This document shows, piece by piece, positions 35,785-47,109 of a stretch of DNA of 64,000 nt. The notes beneath the pieces were generated by a model. It ran no database searches, was not told where the DNA came from, and saw nothing but the letters and a program-made list of their open reading frames with translations. A program made the position numbers and the translations under genes. Origin of the DNA: Zanthoxylum bungeanum (lineage: Eukaryota > Streptophyta > Magnoliopsida > Sapindales > Rutaceae); the NCBI GenBank assembly GCA_019454045.1, contig SKCR01033472.1, forward strand, positions 372,001-436,000, read 5' to 3'. Numbering within the stretch: position 1 is the first letter of the stretch; the number at the start of each line of letters is the position of its first letter.

Positions 35785-37311
35785 CAACAACAAACAGCCT
35801 CCACCGACACACACACAGCAACAAAACTGAGCCCTCCACCGACACACACAACAACAACAAGCCCGCCAACAAAGCAGCCACAAATCGACACACACAAGTA
35901 ACAAAACCAAGACCCTGAATCACCCAAACAGAAGGCAAAAACTGAGAAAATAGAAGCCAAACAACCGAGAAAATTGAAGCCAAAAACTGAGAAAACAGAA
36001 GCCAAATCACCCCCAAAAAAGCCCCATAAACCACCAAAACAACCGACAAAAATAGTAGCTCATTACCGCATAAACACAACCCTAAAATACCTAAAACAGT
36101 CCCAAAAAATAAACACCAAACAGCAACCCTAAACCAGTGAAAACAGCAGCAATAAAATGCCTAAAACAGTCCCAAAATAATCACCAAACAGCAGCCCTAA
36201 ACCAATGAAAACAGCAGCCCAAAAATAGCAAACCATAAATAGCGAGACATTGAGCAGAAACTGCGAAACAGCAAACCAACAATCCTTCCGGCGACGGCTT
36301 AACGTACTTCTAAGAAGCGACTTAAAAAGTAAGACCTGAGGACACCCTTTACTATATTTATTTTGTTGTTCTGGACGCGGCATGCCCGGTTGGACGTGAA
36401 ATACGTCCAACTGGGTATGCGAGGTCCTCATCAAAGATGACCAAATCTTTTGGTCACAGTTTCTTTCTCTAGTATTTTGTTGTTTACCTCTTTTTTTATA
36501 TTTATTTACTTTAATGGTTATTTTATTAATTTTTATTTATCTTTCTGTCTATTTACTGTTATTTGTTATTCCATATTTTGTTTCATTTATTTAATTATTT
36601 CTCATTTATTTTACTGTTTATCTTTATGATATTTTATTTTATTTATTTTATCATTTAGCTTTTTGTCTATTTACTTTTATTTTATTATTTCGCCCTTTTT
36701 TTTATGACCGCTTATATTGCATTGAAGATTATGTGTGGTATTATCCCTTGTGGTATATCGGATGGAAACCCATAAATAAATTCCATAGCCAAATTCGAAT
36801 GGACGATAGTGCGGTCTGTACTTGGGATACAACTTCACGTACCACTCGGGAAATATTCATACAACCTTGATTAACCCCCTTTTTCTTTACTATTTATTTA
36901 TTGATGTTTTTCCTGCCTTCTTTTTTTATGATTCTTGTTATCGTACCTTGTGTTTCTTAATTTAATTTAATTTGCTTTTATTTATATTTATGTTTATGGG
37001 TGTGCAAATTTGTGTGTTTATTTAAATTATCTTGCATGTACTACATAAAACTTAGTTATACCATTGTGTGTACCCATCCATTATACTAGCATAAGTAAGG
37101 GATCATTCCGAACCCAATGGTTTGAGGTCTTCCCTTGCGAGGGGTTAGTGCGGCCTTAAATCATTTCCTAGTTCACACTAGGTGGCGACTCTTTTATTCT
37201 CCAGTTTAGTCCCCCGTGGGCTACTCCGTACTATCTACGAGCTGTGAGCCCAATAGTGTCGTGGTCGCCGAACACCATAGGCATAGCGGTAAACCCCGCT
37301 TCGCTCCTACA
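35785..37311 (+). mobile_element. Element A 5' LTR, second part
   Basis: Continues the LTR cut at 25,783, collinear with B's LTR from about 45,700 on (aagacctgagg, the hairpin, ggtatatcggatggaaaccc, and aaccattccgaaccc-type U5 block). It ends gctcctaca at 37,311, followed by the PBS. Frames on the minus strand at 35,713-36,434 are chance. Confidence 0.9.
36380..36420 (+). repeat. Conserved 18-bp hairpin in element A LTR
   Basis: Arms 36,380-36,397 and 36,403-36,420 (gcatgcccggttggacgt and its partner) around the loop gaaat. In RNA all 18 positions can pair, two as G-U. B has the hairpin in both LTRs (46,040-46,080 and 52,765-52,805). It lies in the transcribed leader, downstream of the TATA box. 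Confidence 0.85.
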
Positions 37312-37313
37312 GA

Positions 37314-37332
37314 TGGCGACTCCACTGGGGAT
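37314..37332 (+). promoter_or_regulatory. Primer-binding site of element A
   Basis: tggcgactccactggggat, two bases after the LTR end. Same word as in D; likely a tRNA-Arg type site by analogy with Ogre elements. Confidence 0.85.
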
Positions 37333-37577
37333 AGAGAATTGGCCCTGAAATAATGCTTTGTACTGTCTGTGGCTTTGGCTTTGGTTACCCAAGTCTCATA
37401 TATTTTGCATACCCTTCTTACCCCGATGGTGTCTTGTATCGTGAAGTCACTTTCACTCAAGGCGGCAGATTGTTATATGGCATCATCACTCGTTGGCATG
37501 TACCTCAGGGTATAAAAAAGGCGCGCTCACTTGGTCGCTCAAACCCTTGAGTGGGGAGACCTAGTTGTGAGCAACCC
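37333..37577 (+). other. Element A leader, first part
   Basis: Collinear with B 47,110-47,560, including gttggcatgtacct and cttgagtggggagacctagtt. Cut at aaccc by copia J. No gene. Confidence 0.85.
37573..37577. repeat. TSD of copia J, left copy
   Basis: aaccc, repeated at 43,096-43,100. The uninterrupted relative at 47,555-47,580 shows the empty site. Confidence 0.92.
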
Positions 37578-39505
37578 TGTTGGACAATTATGACCAATAA
37601 CATCACTATTTGTACAGAACATTGTGTTGTTGTACAAATTAACTATGTGACAAAGGAAATTGCTCTTTTATCATTTGTAATTAGATTACCGGGATATATA
37701 AATGATAAAAGTCCATATGATTAGTACCAGATTAATAAGATATGAGACAGTGTTAATCCATTAAGCTTTAATCATTAAAATATCCTTAGTCGTATTATTA
37801 TCGAGATTGGACATCGATAATGCAGAATATGCTAGTATCGCACTTGTGCGCGTTGTGGGAGCATAACGGCACAGTTCTCATATATTTAAGTATTGTATAC
37901 TTATGCAAGTGTGATAGGAGGTTGTGTTTACCGATGGTACGGAAATAGCTTCGCTCTGGATAGACCCCTCGGAATTCCATTGGTAGTATGACTTTGTGTC
38001 TATGGAAGTCCGAATCAGGGTAGGTGTATTTGGTCTTAACCTGAGACTTACATCGCTAATACTTGCGACAAACAATATAATTTGGTTTTGGTCGTCCAGG
38101 GATTTAACAGGTTCTGTGTACGCCTCTTCTGGGTATATTGAGAATCGTAGTGTATTGGGTGTGATGTCAAGATGGAAGTGTCACTTCAGTCATATGAAGA
38201 TGATGGTCACGTAAGATAAGGAACTGGTACTTTTGTATGCTGTAGCTTTTGGGATAATATGACTAGGTCATGTTTATCCGATTATAGAGACTAGTTACCA
38301 GAGATCCGATATATGCTTCGTACGGGGCATACATAATTCCAGCCCCAGGTCTAGCATGTGACATCCGATACTGGATCGCAATACGCAATACTATGTATAC
38401 TACGCCTGATACAGATTATATATTCCTTTAAGAATATTTCTGGAAAATTGGGTAGGCACGGTGCTTTGCTAGAAGCCAATCATGTCTGTAAATCGGTAAA
38501 AACGTAGTACTAGGTACGTACGTATTCGGATAGTCCGACGACCAGATTTACTGCCAATATATCTAGGGATCTCATGGGTCGCTTCCCGAAGATTCACCGA
38601 TGACGTATGACTCGAACATAATTAATATGGGATTAATTATTAGAGAGAGAAAATTAATCTAGGATTAATTGCGGAGAAATTTTATCTGGGATAAAATATA
38701 ATTTAAAGAGAGAGAACGATTAATTTGGAATTAATCGATAAAATAATATATTCGATATATTAAACGATAATGAGTTAATTTAGAATTAATTTGCTAGCGA
38801 CGTGAATAGTAATTATGCTAGACATAATTATTTAATAAAATTTGATTTAATTACGTTGCAACGGAAAATTCGTTAATTCAGAATTAGCGAACCCGAGCCC
38901 GGGAGTGTTTGTGGGCCCACTCGAATTTTGAATCAAGTGGGGGCCACAAGTCACATCACGCGTCACATCACTAGTCAACTTTGTCACTTTAAGTTGATGG
39001 AAGTTGTTGGTAGGTGATTGTGTGTAAAACACACAAGTGTGATGGATTGAATGACATTTACCATTTTATTATTTTTGGTATATGACTTTCAATTTTTTGG
39101 TAATTGGATTACACAACACAATTTCCTTTCTCTCTCTTTTTCCTCTCACTGGCCGAATGGCCTTCTCATTTTCTTCTTCACTTTGGCGTGAACCTAGGGT
39201 TCATGTTGAGTGATTTTTTTTTTTCAAAAATCACAAGTGCTAGCACACAAGGAGTCTTACAAAGGTGATAGGGAAACCAACCCTTGAGCATGGAATCATT
39301 CACAAAGTTTGGAGCTTGAAGATCAAAATCCAAGGGGCTTGGCCGAATCACACAAGGAGGAAAAGCTTGGAGCATAATTTTTTATTTTTTTTTGTGTTCA
39401 TCGCATCCAAAAGCTATCAAAGTGAGTATTTTCGCTACTTTACTTTGTTGTATTCGCACATTTCATTGCTTAATTTGATCTTGGTTTGACCTAGAAACCC
39501 CAACA
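37578..39505 (+). mobile_element. Copia J 5' LTR
   Basis: tgttggacaattatgacc to accccaaca, 1,928 bp. Compared with its partner it lacks ~45 bp near 38,770 and differs at scattered bases. Confidence 0.95.
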
Positions 39506-39506
39506 A

Positions 39507-39518
39507 TGGTAGCAGGGC
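39507..39518 (+). promoter_or_regulatory. Primer-binding site of copia J
   Basis: tggtagcagggc, one base after the LTR, is a decayed tRNA-iMet site (standard tggtatcagagc, two changes). Confidence 0.85.
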
Positions 39519-40065
39519 GGTTATTAAGCATGAAATTGAATTTAGGGTAAAATTTGGGTAAATTTGATTTGAGCATGATTTAACCAAATTGTTTGTTTGA
39601 GCTGGCCTGTCTATGGATAACTTGGAGTTATATGTGATCAATTTGATGAAAATTGAATTGGATTATTTTCCCCAATTATTTTGGCTTGGCCGAATATGTG
39701 ATATGCCCTAAGTCATGGTATTTTTTTGTTCTTTTGATCATTGGATGAGTTTAAGGACTTGGGATAAATTGATTTAGGATTTAATTGGATTGAAATCGAA
39801 ATCGATTTTAAAAATCCCTCATTGCCATGACATTTATAGCATGTAATGAGTTGATTTTGTTTCAATTATGTTGGACATGAATTGAATATAATAAAGCATG
39901 ATTAATTAGTGTAATTGATATTTTGGAAATGTTAATTTGACTAATTAATTATGGCTAATACACTTTAATTGATTAAATTATGATATTTGGAATATTGGAA
40001 TTTAATTAGTCAAATTAATTAGTCAAATTAACATTTCCAAAATATTTAATTGACTAATTAAATAT
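39519..40065 (+). other. Copia J leader
   Basis: AT-rich and related to H's leader, inverted. No gene. The last ~120 bp hold complementary aattaat-type words. Confidence 0.7.
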
Positions 40066-41120
40066 GGCAACTGAACGTCAAAATCGTTTTCCTTAAACGG
40101 AAACATTTTGGAGGATGTTTACAACATCCTGACGGTTGTGTCGTACCAAAACAAGCAAACAAGGTTTGCAAGTTAATTCGATCCATTTATGGATTGAAGC
40201 AATCATTGCGTTCTTGGAACTAGCGTTTTGATGTAATCATAATGGTATATGATTTAATTCAAAACGAAAATGATTCTTGTGTATATAAGGAGGTTAGTGG
40301 GAGCGCACTGACAATAATTGTCCTATATATAATGATGACATATCATTTCTTGGAAATGACATTCCCATAATACAATCGGTGAAAGATTGGCTTTCATGAA
40401 AATTCTCCGTAGAATACTTGGGAGAGAGAACCTTTATTCTAGGAATAAGGATCTACTGGGATAGATCTAAAAGTTGTTGGCACTCTCCGAGAACTCGTAC
40501 ATTGAAATATATGTACGCGACCTGGTGTCTCATATGCTTTGAGCATATGGAGTCACAATCATGCCAATCCAAGTGATGGTCACTGGATTGATGTTAAGAA
40601 CATCCTTAAGTATCTTAGATGAACTAAGGATGCTTTCTTAAGCTATGGAGAATGACAACTTGAAGTGACTGGGTTCACTGCTGCAAGTTTCCTAACCGAC
40701 AAAAATGACTATAAGTCGTAATAAAGGTACTATATAGTTTGAATAACGGAACAGTGAGCTGGAAATCTTCCAAGCAAGATAATATTGCCATATAAATAAC
40801 AAAAGCGGAATATTGCTGTAGCTGAGGCAGCATTAGAAGCACTTTGGATCTATAATAATCCAAATCAGATTAGGTGTAGTTCTATTAGGGGCTGAGCTAG
40901 GCTACAGCATAGGCTAAAGAATTAATGGTCTAATCAATGATCCAAATATATACTTCAATTATTTCATCTGATTCATCGGATCATACATCGTGGCGATGTG
41001 ATGATTGAATAAATCACATCAGATGATAACATTGCAAATCCGCTGACGAAACTGTTTCTCAGCAGAAATTTGGGCGACCCGTATATAGTTTAGATTAGGA
41101 CACTTGAGTGACTGGCTATA
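40066..41120 (+). pseudogene. Copia J RT / RNase H remnant
   Basis: Begins in the RT at the FLNGN motif (gttttccttaaacggaaac) and continues through ggattgaagcaatcat (YGLKQS-type), the region corresponding to YxDD near 40,330 (damaged), a deletion near 40,500, and then RNase H with agaacatccttaagtatctta and tggaaatcttccaagcaaga. Stops and frameshifts throughout; no long open frame remains. Related to H's RT by base similarity over 40,080-40,500. Confidence 0.82.
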
Positions 41121-41135
41121 GGCCAAGTGGGAGAT
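41121..41135 (+). promoter_or_regulatory. Polypurine tract of copia J
   Basis: ggccaagtgggagat directly before the 3' LTR, the usual copia form. Confidence 0.88.
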
Positions 41136-43095
41136 TGTTGGACAATTATGACCCATAGCATCACTATTTGTACAAACATTGTGTTGTTGTACAAATTAAC
41201 TATGTGACAAAGGAAATTGCTCTTTTATCATTTTTAATTAGGTTACCGGGATATATAAATGATAAAAGTCCATATGATTAGTACCGGATTAATAAGATAT
41301 GAGACAGTGTTAATCCATTAAGATTTAATCATTAAAATATCCCTAGTCGTAGTATTATCGAGATTGGACATCGATAATGCGGAATAGGGTAGTATCGCAC
41401 TTGTTCGCGTTGTGGGAGCATAACAACACAGTTCTCATATATTTAAGTATTGTATACTTATGCAAGTGTGATAGGAGGTTGTGTTTACCGATGGTACGGA
41501 AACAGCTTCGCTCTGGATAGACCCCTCGGAATTTCATTGGTAGTATGACTTTGTGTCTATGGAAGTCTGAATCAGGGTAGGTGTATTTGGTCTTAACCTG
41601 AGACTTACATCGCTAATACTTGCGACAAAAAATATAATTTGGTTTTGGTCATCCAGGGCTTTGACAGGTTCTGTGTACGCCTCTTCTGGGTATATTGAGA
41701 ATCGTAGTGTATTGGGTGTGATGTCAAGATGGAAATGTCACTTCAGTCATATGGAGATGATGGTCACGTAAGATAAGGAACTGGTACTTTTGTATGCTGC
41801 AGCTATCGGGATAATATGACTAGGTCATGTTTATCCGATTATAGAGACTAGTTACCAGAGATCCGATATATGCTTCGTACGGGGCAGAACAATTCCAGCC
41901 TCAGGCCTAGCAAGTGACATCCGATACTGGATCGCAATACGCAATACTATGTATACGACGCCTGATACAAATTATATAATCCTTTAGAATATTTTGAAAA
42001 TTGGGTAGGCACGATGCTTGCTAGAAGCCAACCATGTCTTGTAAATCGGTAAAAACGTAGTACTAGGTACGTACGTATTCGGATAGTCCGACGACCGGAT
42101 TTACTGCCAACATATCCAAGGATCTCATGGGCCACTTCCCGAAGATTCACCGATGACATATAACGCGAACATAATTAATCTGGGATTAATTATTAGAGAG
42201 AGAAAAATAATCTATGATTAATTGCGGAGAATTTTATCTGGGATAAAATTATAATTTAAAGAAAGAGAACGATTAATTTGGAATTAATCGATAAAATAAA
42301 TATTCGATATATTAAACGAAATTAGATTTCGACGCGGAATTAAAATTAGATTTTAATTCGGGCCAACGAGTTAATTTAGAATTAATTTGCTAGCGACGTG
42401 AATAGTAATTATGATAGGCATAATTATTTAATTAAATTTGATTTAATCATGTCACAACGGAAAATTCATTAATTCGGAATTAGCTAACCCGAGCCCGAGA
42501 GTTTTTACGGGCCCACTCAGATTTTGAATCAAGTGGGGCCCACAAGTCACATCACGCGTCACATCACTAGTCAACTTTGTCACTTTAAGTTGATGGAAGT
42601 TGTTGGTAGGTGATTGTGTGTAAAACACACAAATGTGATGGATTGAATGACATTTACCATTTTATTATTTTTGGTATATGATTTTCAATTTTTTGGTAAT
42701 TGGATTACACAACACAATTTTCATTTCTCTCTCTTTTTCCTCTCAATGGCCGAATGGCCTTCTCATTTTCTTCTTCACTTTGGCGTGAACCTAGGGTTCA
42801 TGTTGATTGATTTTTGTTTCAAAAATCACAAGTGCTAGCACACAAGGAGTCTTACAAAGGTGATAGGGAAACCAACCCTTGAGCATGGAATCATTCACAA
42901 AGCTTGGAGCTTGAAGATCAAAATCCAAGGGGCATGGCCGAATCACACAAGGAGGAAAAGCTTGGAGCAGAATTTTTTTGTTGTTTTCATCGCATCCAAA
43001 AGCCGATCAAATTGAGTATTTCCGCTACTTTACTTTGTTGTATCCGCACATTTCATTGCTTAATTTGATATTGGTTTGACCTAGAAAACCAAACA
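41136..43095 (+). mobile_element. Copia J 3' LTR
   Basis: tgttggacaattatgaccca to aaaccaaaca, 1,960 bp. Closely similar to the 5' LTR. Confidence 0.95.
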
Positions 43096-43100
43096 AACCC
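43096..43100. repeat. TSD of copia J, right copy
   Basis: aaccc, matching 37,573-37,577. Confidence 0.92.
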
Positions 43101-44002
43101 GTCACCGGCGAGAGCCTTTATCCATACCCTTATAAGCCCACATATGAACCATAGTTATATGTCCTATAGAAGCTACCCATATGCTTGTGTTTGGGACCAT
43201 TATCATTTGGATCCATTTGGACTTCTCGTCATAGTTACGAACTTGTTGGGCCACTTAAACTGGGATGAGTTTGTATTTTATGACGATTGGGCCGAAAGTT
43301 TTCAAAATGACGATGGGCCACCTTGTGTTTGAGCCCCATATCATTTGAAGTTGTTTAGCCACCTTATCGCAAAAGTGTAAACCTGTTGGGCCTTTTCAAC
43401 TGGGACAAGTTTACACCTCGCGATAACCTGATTGAAAGCTTTAAAATGATAATGGGCCAACTTGTATGAAAACCTTGATGGGCTTAGAAGGTCCAAACAT
43501 GATCAGAATATGCCAAAAACATGAGTCCAATATCCGCACTACCTTTCATCCAGTAGGGGTACGCCTTATTATGGCATATTTGTGTACTTTTGGATATCTC
43601 CAAGTCCATCCCCACAACCGTGATTACCGAGGGCCCAATTCATCGTTTCTAGACAATAGCACGATCCCCATAATAGGCTTAGTCAATATTGTAAATGGGT
43701 GGTCTTTGTCTTTTACTGATGGAAATGGACTGAGGTAGCCAAATTTCACCCTTGTAGCGTCGGAGAGAACGATTTTGTGTACCCACATTGGTGCATAAAA
43801 TAAGCCATACCTAGGACATAAATGGACTTACTACGAGTGTGGGAGGAATAAGGTCGGAAGGATATATGTTGTTTTGATAACCATATGTATCTCATGCATC
43901 GCATGAATACACGCATCATGCTATCTCATTGTTTTAACAGCCATCATAGATATTCGTTGGGTTACAGAAGAATGAAGACTTGTCAAACAGAGTATAGCAA
44001 AC
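43101..44002 (+). other. Element A leader, second part
   Basis: Resumes after J, collinear with B 47,566-48,454 (e.g. tgttgggccttttcaactgg, ccatacctaggaca). Ends at the gag ATG. The 90-codon frame at 43,466-43,738 is not conserved as a protein in B. Confidence 0.8.
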
Positions 44003-44623
44003 ATGAATGCGTTAGGCAGTGAAGATTCTCGCATGGATCAATTGGAGTCCAACATCACCAATATTACCGAGCAACTACAAGCTTTGACCAACGCTGTGGC
44101 CAGTCTGACAGTACCCCAAACAGTGGAAACAGAAAACAATGAGAATGCCAGGCATGAGGTGCCCCCGAATAGGGTGAGCGAAGAAATCCCTATTTTTGAT
44201 AATGACATGGTTGAGTATGCCACGGGAAGGGTAGCCAGGTCTCAGGCAAAACTATAGAAATATAGAGAACAAATAAAGTCTATTACCTGCAAGCTGAAGG
44301 GTAAACATGAAAATCTGTTAAACTATGATGCGATGACTTTCGAAGAACAGTTGCCTCCTCAGTTTAAGATGTCTGACATGGCCAAGTTCAATGGAAATGA
44401 GATCCTAGGGTCCATCTACGACAATATGTTTCAGTGATGAGTTCAGTGGGTTTGTCGAAACGCCAAGTGCAGAAGATGTTCAGGATGTCACTGGAAGGGG
44501 CGCCCGTAGTATGGTATCACGGCCTGGAGAGAAAGGTCAGGGATGACTGGATGGCATTAGCAGAGGCCTTTCTGAACCAATATGTCACAGAATTAGAGAT
44601 CGATTTGTCGCTCCGTGACCTAG
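44003..44623 (+). pseudogene. Element A gag, N-terminal half
   Basis: Starts MNALGSEDSRMDQLESNI, with a predicted coiled coil over residues ~10-40 (heptad-like L/I/V spacing), then a premature stop at ~44,256 and, after a frameshift near 44,400, a typical Ogre gag core: RVHLRQYVSVMSSVGLSK, RMSLEGAPVVWYHGLE, DWMALAEAFLNQYV and ending LSLRDL. Gag forms the virus-like particle. The text stops at 44,623 because element B is inserted; the rest resumes at 53,494. The start is the first ATG after the leader and is shared with B and D scars. Confidence 0.85.
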
Positions 44624-45134
44624 TGTAGGCACTGTATTTTTGCATGAAGCCCGATGATGAGCCTCGTATGGAGGCACTACCCGATAAGTCGTGGTAAACG
44701 AACGTCGGAAGGGAAAATTCAAAAATCAATACCTTGCCAGATTTAATTCAATTGTTTACCCTCGGGTTCGCTCAATTAATCTCTATCTTAACTATTAGAC
44801 TCGGCCCAAAATCCCCGCAACCCACACCAAGCTACACGCCCAAGCCCACCAAAGAGCCAATCTACACGCCCAAAGCCCATCAAATCCCATCCAAAAAATA
44901 TCCAACACATTAAACACATGTTAAAATCTAGACAAATCACCTTCCTAATTTAAATAAATCACATGCCTAAATTATATAAATCAAATCAAATCTCTTAAAT
45001 CCATTTCCTAAACTAAATAAATCACCTTCCTAAATTGAATAGATCTTTTCCTTATAACACACTAATTAAATAAATCTCCCAATATTGCATAATCTTTGTT
45101 TCCCTCCAATGCAAGGAAAACCCTAGCCCACTAT

Positions 45135-45142
45135 TATAAAAA
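45135..45142 (+). promoter_or_regulatory. TATA box, element B 5' LTR
   Basis: TATAAAAA followed by gtgac, about 510 bp from the LTR start; same in the 3' LTR at 51,705-51,712. Confidence 0.7.
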
Positions 45143-46039
45143 GTGACATAAACCAAACCCATTCTCGGATGGCTCTTCACACTCGGTAACTCTCCATCCC
45201 TCATCCACCGAATTCACAAACCCCTAAAAAACCCTAACACCCTTTAGCCTCTCGCCTCCATCATCTTCCTCTCAACTACTCGGCAAAGCCTAAACCATAC
45301 AGTTTCCCTTCTCCGGCAATGGACTCACTTCTATCCTCTCTCACGCACACGCATAATATCAACAAGCAGGCCACACGACTCCACAAACGACCACAAAACC
45401 CACTGGCACCCTTCTGATCAACTTCAACAAGCCGAGGAACCTCTAACCATTCACTAAATCAAAGCCACAAACCAACAAAACTGCCCCTTCACGTGAACAA
45501 ACCAAAAGACACGAAAAGACACAAATAAACCCACGTCCTCATTCTTCACGTTCAACACACACAAAGCAGACTCACGCACTCAGACCCACACGTTCTCTTT
45601 CTCTCTAAATGACACAACACTAAAAACACGCACACAGCGCACGTCTCAAATTGCACTCAACCGACACAGCCCTCCACAGCTTTAACACAACGCACCAAAC
45701 CAAACCCTAACTCAACCTCGGCAGCTTCACTCACTCACCTAAACTTCCCACAATCACCGAACAAAACCATCACAAACCGTAGCCCACATAGCCCCTAATG
45801 ACCTAAAATAGCAGCCCCTAATTACCCAAAAACAGTCCCCGAACACCCCCAAAAAATAGTGAATACAGCGAGCGGAAACAGCGAGTGAAAATAATGAAAA
45901 TAGCGGAAACAGCGAACCAGTGAAAATAGCGGAAACATTAACCCTTCTCGTGACGTCCCAACGCACTCCCGAGAAGCGACTTAAAAGGTAAGACCTGAGG
46001 GCACCCTTTGTTATATTTTATTTTATCATCCTGGAAACG

Positions 46040-46080
46040 GCATGCTCGGTTGGATGTGGAATACGTCCAACCGGGCATGC
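46040..46080 (+). repeat. Conserved hairpin, element B 5' LTR
   Basis: Arms 46,040-46,057 (gcatgctcggttggatgt) and 46,063-46,080, loop ggaat. All 18 positions pair, two as G-U. Relative to A, bases changed on both arms but pairing is kept. Confidence 0.85.
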
Positions 46081-46485
46081 GAAGTCCTACATTGAAAATG
46101 GCCAAATACTTTGGTCACTTATTTCATTATCTGGCATTTATTTCGCGTTATTTGTCTTTTCACTATTTCGCATTTAATTTGGATTTATGGTTGTTTTATT
46201 GTTCCACATTTATTTTGTGTTATTTATCTTTCTTCATTGTTTCGCATGTTTGTCTCTTCGATTATTTATGGTTATATGAATTATCATGTTTCATGTATGT
46301 CAATATTGGGGTTTGTGATTGAGTGTTGCTTATCGTGGTATATCGGATGGAAACCCAGACCTAAATTCTGTAGCCAAATCTGAATGGATGGTAGTGCGGT
46401 CTGTACTTGGGATACAACTCCACGTACCGCTTGGGGAAACACTCATGCATGTGTTTATGTGATTATAGATGCCATTTTTGTGATG

Positions 46486-46620
46486 CCGTTCGAACACGTT
46501 ATCAAATGCTACTCGAACGCATACATTCGGGCTTATACCGTTCGAACACATTTCCGAACGCTACTCGAACGCGTGCATTCTATTACCGTTCGAACGCTAC
46601 ACGAACGCGCACACACTGGA
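46486..46620 (+). repeat. Short tandem repeat with ttcgaac palindromes
   Basis: Three degenerate units of about 45-55 bp, each with ccgttcgaac..., a later ...cgaacgctactcgaacgc and cattc. Also at 53,209-53,350 in B's 3' LTR. Not found at the equivalent place in A's LTR (~36,860). Confidence 0.85.
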
Positions 46621-47090
46621 CAGATTCCTTTATCATGTTTTATGCATTCTTGTCTTTTTAGTTTTTCCTTTTTGTATCATATGCTTAATTATCTCTCTTT
46701 AATATTTATGCTTTTATAGTTATTATTTATTTATATTTCCGCATTTATCTATTTGATATGTTCATGAGATTACGTGCTCTCTTTTATTTCGATTACCCCT
46801 ATATGTGTAAACTTAGATATTGGTTAATCTTGCATGTGTATGTTGTGTAAGACTCAGTTATACTATTGCATAAATCCGTTCATTAAAATTGACATAAGTA
46901 AGGGACCATTCCGAACCCAATGGTTTGAGGTCTTCCCTTGCGAGGGGTGAGTGCGCCCTTAAATCATTTCCCAGTTCACGATGGGTGGCGACTCCTTTAG
47001 TCTCCAGGTTTAATCCCCCGTGGGCTACTCCGTACTCCCAATCGGGTCGAGAGCCCGGGACAGCGTCGCCGATTTCTGTGTTCTACAGTC

Positions 47091-47109
47091 TGGCGACTCC
47101 ATTGGGGAT
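47091..47109 (+). promoter_or_regulatory. Primer-binding site of element B
   Basis: tggcgactccattggggat, three bases after the LTR end. One base differs from A's site. Confidence 0.85.

Larger units (their letters stand above)
37578..43095 (+). mobile_element. Copia J, structurally complete but internally deleted
   Basis: Two ~1.9-kb LTRs, primer site, PPT and matching 5-bp flanks, but only 1.63 kb of internal sequence. The internal part joins the leader straight to the middle of RT, so gag, protease and integrase are gone. It is a deletion derivative that could only have moved with proteins from another copy, unless it was deleted after insertion. Confidence 0.95.
44624..47087 (+). mobile_element. 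Element B 5' LTR
   Basis: tgtaggcactgtatttttgc to tgttctaca, 2,464 bp. TATA box 45,135-45,142, hairpin 46,040-46,080, TTCGAA-rich repeat 46,486-46,620, PBS-like word at 46,986-46,995. Frames at 46,008-46,719 are chance. Confidence 0.95.

Noticed and set aside
35713..36434. Several hydrophobic minus-strand frames of 65-108 codons
   Set aside because: They arise from the CA-rich transcribed part of the element A LTR and are not conserved in B.
44624..47087. Shared LTR of a tandem (LTR-int-LTR-int-LTR) formed by unequal recombination
   Set aside because: A's gag continues on the far side of B (53,494 on), so B is a nested insertion rather than a recombination tandem.
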